Of a stretch of DNA of 15,924 nt, positions 1-7,022 are shown in pieces. A model generated the notes under the pieces. The model ran no database searches and was not told the origin of the DNA. It was given only the letters and a program-made list of their open reading frames with translations. This stretch comes from Bordetella parapertussis (GTDB taxonomy: Bacteria > Pseudomonadota > Gammaproteobacteria > Burkholderiales > Burkholderiaceae_B), in the NCBI GenBank assembly GCA_943331855.1, contig CALQNE010000047.1, positions 1 to 15,924 on the forward strand, given 5' to 3'. Each line of letters opens with the position of its first letter. Positions within the stretch are counted from its first letter, which is position 1. The position numbers and the translations under genes are program-made.

Positions 1-1485
1 AAACTCAACCAAGGCCTCGCGCGTTTGCGCAGGATCAATAATATCTTCAATCACAAACGCTTCGGCACTGCGCATGGGCGACGTCAACGCGCGTACGCGC
101 GCCTCAATTTCAGCATGCTTAGCTACTGGATCTTGAGCTGCTTCGATTTCAGCACGATACGCGACTTCGAGACCACCTTCGATCGGCAAGGAACCCCACT
201 GCGCAGAAGGCCATGCGTAGCGAAAGTTGAACCGCCCCGGGCTTTGATGGCCGGCAGCCGCCACACCAAAGGCCCGACGCATAATGATCGAACACCAAGG
301 CACCGTCGATTGAGAGACCGCAGTTAACGCACGCACGCCCGCGCGCATCACGCCATCTTGTTCGGCTTCGATTCCAATCTGAAACCCTGCTACATCCACC
401 ATATTGACCAAGGGCAGATGAAAGGTTTCAGCGAGATCAATCATGCGTACAAATTTATCCGAGGTTTGCCGATCCCAAGCTCCACCGTAGTGATAGGGAT
501 TGCTTGCAGCAAACACCACCGGCCAACCATCGATACGGGCCAGCCCCCCAACAATGGCTCGCCCCCATTGCTTACCCATTTCTAAAAAGGAACCAGGATC
601 AACCAAAGCCTCGACAATCGGCCTGATTTTGTAAACCTTTCGAGGATCTTTCGGAATCGCTTGACGCAACCAGTCTTGATCGCCCATTTGCGTGGGCGCC
701 GGTCCACGTGCGGCTAACTCGTGCACTGAAGCAGGCAGATACGATAGGAATTTACGCGCCGCTAAAAATGCATCTGCCTCAGAGGCGACCTCATCATCTA
801 CCACGCCGTTACGCGCATGAATCTGACTGCCGCCCAATTCGTTTTTAGAGTAATGCTGTCCAATTCGCGCCACCACGGGCGGGCCCGCGACAAACAACTG
901 CGAAGTGTCTTTGACCATGACTGAATAGTGACTCGCCGACACGCGCGCTGACCCCTGCCCTGCGACAGAACCCAGGGCCAGGGATACCACCGGCACCTGG
1001 GACAAGCTGCGGGTGATCGAGGTCCATATTTTCATTTTGGGTAATAACGCATGACCCATTTTTTCAATATTTTTAACCGAGCCTCCTCCGCCCGTACCAT
1101 CCACGAGACGCACTAACGGAATGCGCAAATCGCACGCCATTTGTTCGGCGAAAATCATCTTGTCACCAACAGCACCGTCATTTGCACCGCCGCGCACAGT
1201 GAAGTCATCGCCCACCAAGACAATCGGTCTCTGATTGATTTGAGCCCGGCCAATGATCACGTTCGAAGGCATGACGCTGACTAATTTTCCATCACTGTCG
1301 TAGGTGCCCGAACCTGCTAACCCACCCACTTCGCGGAAAGTATTCGAGTCAACCAGTTGATCGATGCGCTCACGCACCGTCAACTTGCCGTTGTCATGCT
1401 GTCGCTTGACCTTTTCTTCACCACCCATGTTGAGTGACAGTTTCTTTCTCAGGGCCAATTCTTCTAGTTCGGAGGTCCAACTCAT
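1..1485 (-). CDS. Acyl-CoA carboxylase, carboxyltransferase (beta) subunit; C-terminus cut by window edge
   Basis: The reverse strand is open without a stop from an ATG at 1485 to the left edge, giving 495 residues. Beta subunits of propionyl-CoA-carboxylase type are usually about 510-540 residues, so only a short C-terminal tail should be missing. The protein has the two-domain crotonase-like carboxyltransferase layout. The N domain has a glycine-rich loop at residues 130-136 (GTGGGGS), a GSVAGQGSA stretch at about 172-180 and KNELGG at 214-219. The C domain has DVAGFQIG at 364-371 and RRAFGVAAAG at 403-412. Family members move a carboxyl group from carboxybiotin to an acyl-CoA in the cytoplasm and need a separate biotin carboxylase/biotin-carrier subunit, which is not in this window. 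The loops differ from the classic DSGGAR and DVPGF forms, so the acyl-CoA substrate is not assigned. A weak AGGA lies about 11 bases before the start. It is divergent from the amidase. Confidence 0.88.
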   Translation of the reverse strand, partial: MSWTSELEELALRKKLSLNMGGEEKVKRQHDNGKLTVRERIDQLVDSNTFREVGGLAGSGTYDSDGKLVSVMPSNVIIGRAQINQRPIVLVGDDFTVRGGANDGAVGDKMIFAEQMACDLRIPLVRLVDGTGGGGSVKNIEKMGHALLPKMKIWTSITRSLSQVPVVSLALGSVAGQGSARVSASHYSVMVKDTSQLFVAGPPVVARIGQHYSKNELGGSQIHARNGVVDDEVASEADAFLAARKFLSYLPASVHELAARGPAPTQMGDQDWLRQAIPKDPRKVYKIRPIVEALVDPGSFLEMGKQWGRAIVGGLARIDGWPVVFAASNPYHYGGAWDRQTSDKFVRMIDLAETFHLPLVNMVDVAGFQIGIEAEQDGVMRAGVRALTAVSQSTVPWCSIIMRRAFGVAAAGHQSPGRFNFRYAWPSAQWGSLPIEGGLEVAYRAEIEAAQDPVAKHAEIEARVRALTSPMRSAEAFVIEDIIDPAQTREALVEF

Positions 1486-1682
1486 TGTTTCACTCAATCC
1501 TGATATTTAATTTTTAAAAACTTAATCGGCCAAGGTGCCAGACTTCTTCACCACCTGAGGCTACTCTGTTCTCGAGATAGCAAGATACCCCATAAGACGG
1601 GAGTTTTGGTAAAAATTCATGTTTGTGCACTCGTCCCTGGCTGCGCGGTGGCACAATACTATTTTTTGCAAGAGTCGCTTTC
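1486..1682. other. Divergent intergenic region between carboxyltransferase and amidase
   Basis: This gap of about 200 bases must hold the start signals for both the leftward carboxyltransferase gene and the rightward amidase operon. It is AT-rich near the carboxyltransferase start (about 1503-1521). I could not pick a convincing -35/-10 pair on either strand. A 6-bp inverted repeat TTGTGC/GCACAA (1623-1628 and 1651-1656) is followed by a T run at 1662-1667, but the 22-base loop makes it weak as a terminator or operator. No transcription-factor gene lies beside it. Confidence 0.4.
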
Positions 1683-3140
1683 ATGCCGAATCCGCATCCG
1701 AATCATCGTTCTATTGTTTCGCTTGACGCCGTCAGCCTTTCGCGCACGATTCAACGCCGCGAGGTTTCTTGCGTCGAAGTGCTCCAAGCCTATCTCGCTC
1801 AAATCGACCAGCAAAATCCAACCGTGAACGCGATTGTTGCGATGCCTGAACGCGAATCAATCTTGGCGCTTGCTCAAGAACGCGATGCTCAGCTAGCGCG
1901 CAAGCAAAGCATGGGCCCCTTGCACGGGTTCCCGCAGGCTCCAAAAGACATCGCACCTGTAGCCGGCATGGTCACCACAAACGGTTCGCCGATTTTCAAA
2001 GGTCAAATCACCCAGACAGACTCTGTGGCCAATGCACGGGTTCGTGCCGCCGGAGCCATTTTTATTGGCCGAACAAACTCACCTGAGTTTGGCCTGGGCG
2101 CGCACACCTATAACCCCGTCTATGGCATCACACGAAACGCCTTTGACCCATCGCGCTGTGCAGGGGGCAGTAGTGGTGGTGCGGGGGTTGCGCTGGCGCT
2201 AAACATGCTTCCTGTTGCCGATGGCTCTGACATGATGGGCTCGTTGCGCACCCCTGCAGCCTTTAATAATGTGTTCGGTTTTCGTACCTCGCCGGGCTGT
2301 GTGCCACACGGCCCGGGCGAAGAAGTATTCTTTCAGCAATTTAGCGTCACAGGTCCCATGGCACGCAATATCCCCGACCTGGCTTTGTTACTTTCTGTAC
2401 AGGCCGGCTTTGATGCGCGTCTGCCGCTTTCGCGCAGGCAAGATCATGCCAAGCTGTTTGAACAACCGCTTGAGCGCGAATTGCGCGGTACGCGCATTGG
2501 CTGGCTAGGCAGTCTTGGGGGTCATCTGCCCATGGAGCCCGAGCTGCTAGGCGTCACTGAACGGGCGCTTGAACACTTCAAAACAGTTGGCTGTCGCGTT
2601 GAGTCAACCCAACCAAAATTTGACCTTGAGCAGCTTTGGAACGCTTGGCTCACACTGCGCAGCTTTACATTTTCAGGTGGCAATGCGCAGCACTATCATT
2701 TAGCCAGTTCACGGGCCCTGCTCAAGCCCGAGGCCGTTTGGGAAATCGAACGTGGCCTTGCCCTAACGGGTCCTGAAGTTTTTGCCGCAGCAAAAGTCCG
2801 TTCGGCCTGGTATCAAGAAATGCAACGCCTGTTTGAATCCTTCGATTTTCTGGTGATGCCGGCGACTCAGGTGTTTCCGTTTGAAGCAGAGCAACACTGG
2901 CCGACACAAATTTCTGGGCAGCCGATGGATACCTACCATCGCTGGATGCAATCTGTGATCCCCGCCACGATGGCTGGCCTACCCACGCTGGCGGCACCGG
3001 CGGGCTTTGGCGCAAATGGGCTACCCGTCGGTCTTCAAATCATCGGGCCCACGCAAAGCGACATGAGCGTGCTACAACTTGGACACGCCTACGACTTGGC
3101 AAGCGGTTATTCAAAAATTCGCAGCGCGTTGCTGCAATAA
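1683..3140 (+). CDS. Amidase (amidase-signature family)
   Basis: This 485-residue protein belongs to the amidase-signature family, which hydrolyses carbon-nitrogen bonds of amides with a Ser-cisSer-Lys triad. The triad can be placed: Lys88 in APKD, cis-Ser163 in GGSSGG (161-166) and nucleophile Ser187 in MGSLRTPA. The Ser163-Ser187 spacing of 24 residues is the family norm. The usual DGGGS around the nucleophile reads SDMMGS here, and the usual small hydrophobics before Lys88 read FPQAP. The substrate is unknown. It could be a catabolic amidase; no GatB/GatC partner is nearby, so it is unlikely to be GatA. The ATG at 1683 is preferred over a TTG at 1623 because homologous sequence begins just after it and a weak AAGAG lies 8 bases upstream. 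The next gene follows after 17 bases, so it is probably the first gene of a five-gene operon. No signal peptide is seen. Confidence 0.87.
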   Translation: MPNPHPNHRSIVSLDAVSLSRTIQRREVSCVEVLQAYLAQIDQQNPTVNAIVAMPERESILALAQERDAQLARKQSMGPLHGFPQAPKDIAPVAGMVTTNGSPIFKGQITQTDSVANARVRAAGAIFIGRTNSPEFGLGAHTYNPVYGITRNAFDPSRCAGGSSGGAGVALALNMLPVADGSDMMGSLRTPAAFNNVFGFRTSPGCVPHGPGEEVFFQQFSVTGPMARNIPDLALLLSVQAGFDARLPLSRRQDHAKLFEQPLERELRGTRIGWLGSLGGHLPMEPELLGVTERALEHFKTVGCRVESTQPKFDLEQLWNAWLTLRSFTFSGGNAQHYHLASSRALLKPEAVWEIERGLALTGPEVFAAAKVRSAWYQEMQRLFESFDFLVMPATQVFPFEAEQHWPTQISGQPMDTYHRWMQSVIPATMAGLPTLAAPAGFGANGLPVGLQIIGPTQSDMSVLQLGHAYDLASGYSKIRSALLQ

Positions 3141-3157
3141 CAAGAGAGCCCTCACTC

Positions 3158-3946
3158 ATGACCAATCTTTCTAGACGCAGCAGCCTCAAAGCAGGTTTAG
3201 CCGCCATCGCCGTCACCGCGGCCAGTCGGGACACCCTCGCGCACGAAGCCCCTAAAACACCTTTCAACGTTCAACAGACTTTCATCCCAATTGCCAATAG
3301 CACGCAGCAATTTCCGGTGCGTCGGATCTATTGCATTGGCCGTAACTACGCCGCGCATGCGCGCGAAATGGGCTCAGACCCCACACGCGAGCCACCCTTC
3401 TTTTTTCAGAAGCCCACCGATGCGATTCAATACGTGGCGCCCGGAAAAATCGAAGATCATCCTTACCCAAGCCTTACCAAGAACTACCACTACGAGGTCG
3501 AACTTGTTGCCGCGCTTAAATCAGGTGGCAAGGATATTTCGATCGAACGCGCACTGGATCATGTCTTTGGCTATGCCCTCGGGCTGGATATGACCAGGCG
3601 CGATTTGCAGCGCATGCTTGGTGATCAGAAAAAACCTTGGGAGATCGGCAAATCGTTTGATCGCTCAGCGCCAATCGGCCCACTCTATCCAGTAAGTGCA
3701 GTTAGCGGTTTTACCAAAGAAACTATTTCGCTCGCGGTCAACGGCGTCATTAAACAACGCGCCACGCTCGACCAAATGATTTGGTCGGTCGCAGAGCAAA
3801 TTTCAAAACTCTCTGAAGCCAACGAGCTTTTTGCAGGCGACATTATTTATTCTGGCACACCAGAAAACGTCGGTCCCGTCGTAAAAGGCGATGTCATCCT
3901 TTGTAAGCTTGATCGCCTACCAGATTTATCAATCAAGATCACATGA
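3158..3946 (+). CDS. Fumarylacetoacetate hydrolase-family protein with twin-arginine-like signal
   Basis: The 262-residue protein has a full FAH catalytic domain from about residue 53: GRNYAAHAREMG (61-72), FFFQKPTDAI (81-90), HYEVELVAAL (111-120), GLDMTRRDLQ (142-151), GKSFD (164-168), NGVIKQ (195-200) and GDIIYSGTPENVG (227-239). Glu113, Glu115 and Asp144 match the divalent-metal ligands. Family members hydrolyse C-C bonds of acylpyruvates or decarboxylate/isomerise related oxo acids; the substrate is not assigned. The first 29 or so residues are extra: SRRSSLKAG (5-13), a hydrophobic run AGLAAIAVTAA, then TLAHEA. This resembles a Tat signal with Ser in place of the usual Phe. No ATG, GTG or TTG lies in frame between the first ATG and the domain, so the extension is probably translated. 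It sits 17 bases after the amidase and overlaps the next gene by 4 bases (ATGA). Confidence 0.85.
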   Translation: MTNLSRRSSLKAGLAAIAVTAASRDTLAHEAPKTPFNVQQTFIPIANSTQQFPVRRIYCIGRNYAAHAREMGSDPTREPPFFFQKPTDAIQYVAPGKIEDHPYPSLTKNYHYEVELVAALKSGGKDISIERALDHVFGYALGLDMTRRDLQRMLGDQKKPWEIGKSFDRSAPIGPLYPVSAVSGFTKETISLAVNGVIKQRATLDQMIWSVAEQISKLSEANELFAGDIIYSGTPENVGPVVKGDVILCKLDRLPDLSIKIT

Positions 3947-4680
3947 CGCTTCAAGGCTTTCGTTTAGCATCGTCAACGCGCGCGTTCCTGCTGTCTCTTC
4001 TGATACTGCTTAGCCTGAACAGCCATGCGCAAACCGTCACCGAAAGCATGGCACTCTTTGACGATGGAAAAACCAAAGAGGCTGTTGCTCAGCTGACGAA
4101 GCTCGCTCAACAAGGAGACCCAGAGGCTCAAAACCTGCTCGGTGTCTTGTATGACAATGGGCAAGGTGTCGCGCAAGACTATCAATCAGCGCGAGCCTGG
4201 TTTGAAAAAGCAGCCGCGCGCGGTCATGCCAGTGCTCAGTACCATCTGGGCTTCATGTTCGAAGCAGGCCGGGGCGTCCCCCACAGCGACAAACAAGCGC
4301 TGCACTGGTACGGTTTAGCCGCAGCGAACGCCGATCCAAACGCGCAATACCGCCTCGCTTTAATGAATCTCAATGGTTTTGGGATCAAACCAAATCCCGC
4401 TGAAGCACGAAAATGGTTCGCACTGGCTGCCGCCCAAGGCGACCCCAAATCGCAAAGACAACTCGGGTCGTTTTATGCAAAAGGACTGGGGGTGGTTCAA
4501 AACAAGATCCTTGCTTATATGTGGATCGATATTGCGCGCGGATTGGGCGATCAATCTGCGATCAGGGCAATCAATGAACTCACCGAAACAATGTCGTCTG
4601 AAGCCGTTATTCGAGGCCAAGACCTTGCCAAGCAATGCATTGCAAAGGGTTATCAAGGTTGCGATGCCTTGACACGTTAA
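3943..4680 (+). CDS. Secreted Sel1-repeat (TPR-like) protein
   Basis: The 245-residue protein begins with a clear Sec-type signal peptide: positive n-region, hydrophobic stretch at residues 14-25 and likely cleavage after Ala29 (SHA/Q). The rest is Sel1-like repeats of about 36 residues, starting near residues 60, 96, 132 and 168. Each carries the A-Q--LG--Y--G-GV------A--W---AA--G pattern. The C-terminal 40 residues are helical with two cysteines (Cys232, Cys240) that could pair in the periplasm. Sel1 repeats form alpha-solenoids that bind other proteins and have no catalytic residues. The partner is unknown. Its start overlaps the FAH stop (ATGA), which implies translational coupling, and the reductase follows after 6 bases. 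The coupling to an apparently exported hydrolase suggests, but does not show, a shared periplasmic job. Confidence 0.85.
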   Translation: MTLQGFRLASSTRAFLLSLLILLSLNSHAQTVTESMALFDDGKTKEAVAQLTKLAQQGDPEAQNLLGVLYDNGQGVAQDYQSARAWFEKAAARGHASAQYHLGFMFEAGRGVPHSDKQALHWYGLAAANADPNAQYRLALMNLNGFGIKPNPAEARKWFALAAAQGDPKSQRQLGSFYAKGLGVVQNKILAYMWIDIARGLGDQSAIRAINELTETMSSEAVIRGQDLAKQCIAKGYQGCDALTR

Positions 4681-4686
4681 ACTGCA

Positions 4687-5481
4687 ATGATGAACGCTCA
4701 CACAAAAATCGCTCTCGTTACTGGCGCTGCCAAAAGATTAGGGCAAACCATCGCCTTGCGTCTGGCCCAGGAAGGTTGGGATATCGTTGTGCACTACGGT
4801 CAGTCTGTCGCTGAGGCTCAAGAAACCGTATCAAGCATTCAAGGCCTCGGTCGACGTGCGGTCGCACTTCAGGCTGATTTTGAAAAACAAGCTGAGGTTG
4901 ATTCCCTTATAGCGCGGTGTGTTGCCACACTAGGCTTGCCCGACTGTCTGGTCAACAGCGCCTCGCTCTTTGCTTACGATGATGCAGCCCACTTTAGTCC
5001 GGCGCAATTTGAAAAGCACATGCAGATCAATGCCGTCGCGCCCATTGCGCTGAGCCGTGACCTTTACAACGCGCGACAACAGTTACAGCAAACATCGGGT
5101 CGCACCTTCGACACGCCGGGCGTGATCATTAATTTACTGGATCAGAAACTGGCGAATCCTAATCCAGATTTTCTGTCATACACGCTGTCAAAATCGGCGC
5201 TCTATCAAGCGACCACGCTGCTGGCACAGGCCTACGCACCCGAACTCAGAGTGGTAGGCGTCGCACCCGGGCTCACACTGGTTTCGGGCGATCAAACCCA
5301 AGAAGGTTTTGAACGGGCGCACAAACAAACGCCCTTACAAAAATCCTCAACGCCTGAAGATATCGCCAACGCAGTGGTTTACTTAACCAGTGCCCACGCA
5401 ATAACTGGCACAACGCTCTTCGTCGATGGGGGACAACATCTGAACCCCTCGCAACGAGATGTGATGTTTCTGACTTCTTAA
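4687..5481 (+). CDS. SDR-family pteridine reductase, PTR1/FolM-like
   Basis: This 264-residue protein is a classical short-chain dehydrogenase. The cofactor loop TGAAKRLG (12-19) carries Lys16-Arg17, as in NADPH-preferring enzymes, followed by NSAS (90-93). The catalytic set is Asp152-Tyr165-Lys169: the usual SDR serine is replaced by Asp in LLDQ, 13 residues before Tyr. That matches pteridine reductase 1 (Asp181/Tyr194/Lys198 in Leishmania). The C-terminal EDIANAVVYL and VDGGQ motifs are standard. PTR1/FolM-type enzymes reduce dihydrobiopterin, dihydromonapterin or dihydrofolate with NADPH in the cytosol. The downstream folB supports a folate/pterin role. Two adjacent ATGs (4687, 4690) could each start the protein, and no good ribosome-binding site precedes them, so translation may depend on coupling to the Sel1 gene 6 bases upstream. 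Confidence 0.85.
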   Translation: MMNAHTKIALVTGAAKRLGQTIALRLAQEGWDIVVHYGQSVAEAQETVSSIQGLGRRAVALQADFEKQAEVDSLIARCVATLGLPDCLVNSASLFAYDDAAHFSPAQFEKHMQINAVAPIALSRDLYNARQQLQQTSGRTFDTPGVIINLLDQKLANPNPDFLSYTLSKSALYQATTLLAQAYAPELRVVGVAPGLTLVSGDQTQEGFERAHKQTPLQKSSTPEDIANAVVYLTSAHAITGTTLFVDGGQHLNPSQRDVMFLTS

Positions 5482-5506
5482 TTTTTTATCCTTCAACACA
5501 CCCCCT

Positions 5507-5902
5507 ATGACTCTTGCCCTCATTCAGCACGCCGACCTCGCAGATTGCCGACGTCTGTTTCTCAAGGATTTTGAGATCAACATGAATATAGGTGTGCATG
5601 AATTCGAAAAAAAAGGAGAACAACGCGTCATCGTGAATGTTGATCTCTATGTGCCACTCACGGACAATACGCCCAGCCAAGATGAGTTAAGTGAAGTCGT
5701 GGATTACGACTTTATGCGACAGACCATCGCGGACATCATCGCCCCTGGCCACATTCAATTACAAGAAACACTCTGCGACGAGATTATGAAACGGATGTTG
5801 GCACACCCGCTGGTGCGTGCAGCGCGCGTCTCCACCGCAAAACCAGACGTCTATCCTGATTGCGCAGCCGTCGGCGTTGAATCATTTAAAATTAAAAAAT
5901 AG
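5507..5902 (+). CDS. folB: Dihydroneopterin aldolase family protein
   Basis: The 131-residue protein has the FolB/FolX fold pattern: LFLKDFEINMNIGVHEFE (17-34), a Gln at 39, VNVDLYVPL (43-51), VVDYDFMRQ (64-72), QETLCDEI (86-93) and STAKPDVYPDCAAVGVE (109-125). Glu34 aligns with the active-site Glu of E. coli FolB (IGVYDWE) and Lys112 in AKPD aligns with the catalytic Lys. FolB cleaves 7,8-dihydroneopterin to 6-hydroxymethyl-dihydropterin and glycolaldehyde in folate synthesis. A FolX-type epimerase cannot be fully excluded. About 16 residues precede the conserved start of the domain. No Shine-Dalgarno sequence is visible before the ATG; the 25-base gap after the reductase is pyrimidine-rich. 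It is the last gene of the plus-strand unit, and its stop lies inside an AT-rich hairpin. Confidence 0.88.
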   Translation: MTLALIQHADLADCRRLFLKDFEINMNIGVHEFEKKGEQRVIVNVDLYVPLTDNTPSQDELSEVVDYDFMRQTIADIIAPGHIQLQETLCDEIMKRMLAHPLVRAARVSTAKPDVYPDCAAVGVESFKIKK

Positions 5903-5931
5903 TATTAAATATCAAACGTTTAATACTATTT
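5888..5931 (-). terminator. AT-rich hairpin terminator between convergent operons
   Basis: A perfect 13-bp inverted repeat (5897-5909 with 5919-5931, 9-base loop) spans the folB stop codon. Read leftward, as the transporter/dehydrogenase operon is, the stem is followed by a U-rich stretch (T6 at 5899-5894, AA, then T4). Read rightward there is no U tract immediately after the stem, so it should act mainly on the minus-strand transcript. The stem is nearly all A-T, which weakens it. Confidence 0.5.
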
Positions 5932-6004
5932 AAGTTCGTCTGAATCTAGTACGATTTTTATTATATTTGTAGTACATCAATTACAAGATTTTAAAGATTA
6001 GCGG

Positions 6005-7015
6005 CTAAGTATTTTGCGCATGCATTTGTTTTGAAACTTGCGAGTCTGGCAAAAATGGACGCGCTCCATTGATCACGTTGATGGGCGTACCGGCCAAAAA
6101 GGCTAATAGATTTTTAAGGGAAGTATGGAAGAATTCTTCCATATTCTCTTTGGTCACAAACCCGATATGCGGCGTGGCCAAGACGTTGGGCATTGAACGA
6201 TACGGATGCTGCAGCGGTAACGGTTCAGTCTCAAACACATCAAGCCCAGCCCCACCAATTAAGCGCTTTTCAAGCACTTCGAACAAGGCGTGCTCGTCGA
6301 CGATTTGCGGGCGCGAAGTGTTCACCAAAAACGCATCTTTTTTCATGCGCGCAAGGTCAGTCGCCGACACCAAACCAAGCGTCGCATCACTTAGCGGCAT
6401 ATGAATCGTGATGACATCTGACTGGCTAAACAACGCCTCTTTGCTCACACTTTGAACCTGATGAATACCTGCGCGTTCTGGCGTCATATTACGACTCCAG
6501 GCGATCACGTTCATACCAAACAGTTGAGCAATCTGGGCCACAGGGATTCCCATGTTCCCCAAACCCAAGACCCCTAGGGTCTTACCTGCCAGACCACGTC
6601 CTAAGCTCACTTGCCAGCCACCTGCGCGCAGCGAGGCCGTCTCTTGTGGAATCGATCGAAACAGTCCAAGAATTAAGGCCCAGGTCACCTCAACAGTCGT
6701 CTGGTGTTGTGCTTCAGTGGTACATACAACGATGCCAAGTTCATCTGCTGCAGGCAAATCAATCGACCGCGCGTTACGCATACCCGTGGCGAGAATTAAT
6801 TTTAATTTTGGTAAACGCGACAGCACGCTGCGCGGAAACTCAGTGCGCTCACGGATTCGCATCACAACATCGAACTCGCTCAGGCGCTCGATTAATTCAT
6901 TCTGATCATGCACATGATCTCGAAATCCGACGACTGCCAGCCCAGGCACCACACCCCAATTAACTATCGTCTGCGCAAGACCCAGGTAGTCATCCAAAAT
7001 CGCTAAACGCATCAC
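6005..7015 (-). CDS. D-isomer-specific 2-hydroxyacid dehydrogenase (NAD-dependent)
   Basis: The 336-residue protein has the family layout: a catalytic domain split around a Rossmann domain. The nucleotide loop is GLGNMG (151-156), followed about 20 residues later by the strand end AWSR (172-175). The catalytic triad is Arg235 (NTSRPQIVDE), Glu264 (DVFETEP) and His283 (TPHIGF). These enzymes interconvert D-2-hydroxyacids and 2-oxoacids in the cytosol. It resembles the broad phosphoglycerate-dehydrogenase-like branch beginning with LAILDDY, but the substrate is not predictable. The gene starts 7 bases after livM with AAGGG as ribosome-binding site; two consecutive ATGs (7015, 7012) are both possible starts. 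It is therefore almost certainly the last gene of the transporter operon, which suggests it acts on the imported compound or a product of it. Confidence 0.88.
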   Translation of the reverse strand: MMRLAILDDYLGLAQTIVNWGVVPGLAVVGFRDHVHDQNELIERLSEFDVVMRIRERTEFPRSVLSRLPKLKLILATGMRNARSIDLPAADELGIVVCTTEAQHQTTVEVTWALILGLFRSIPQETASLRAGGWQVSLGRGLAGKTLGVLGLGNMGIPVAQIAQLFGMNVIAWSRNMTPERAGIHQVQSVSKEALFSQSDVITIHMPLSDATLGLVSATDLARMKKDAFLVNTSRPQIVDEHALFEVLEKRLIGGAGLDVFETEPLPLQHPYRSMPNVLATPHIGFVTKENMEEFFHTSLKNLLAFLAGTPINVINGARPFLPDSQVSKQMHAQNT

Positions 7016-7022
7016 TACCCTT

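Noticed and set aside
25..585. Two plus-strand open frames of 100 and 75 residues
   Set aside because: Both lie opposite the continuous carboxyltransferase frame, which has clear family motifs throughout.
1623..1667. Inverted repeat TTGTGC/GCACAA followed by T run, as a leader attenuator of the amidase operon
   Set aside because: The stem is only 6 bp with a 22-base loop, too weak to call.
1623..1682. Longer amidase start at TTG 1623
   Set aside because: The extra 20 residues lack family resemblance, and ATG 1683 has better position and a weak ribosome-binding site.
5947..5975. Direct repeat TAGTAC 23 bases apart in the convergent gap
   Set aside because: Six-base repeats are expected by chance in AT-rich sequence; no further structure supports an att site or operator.
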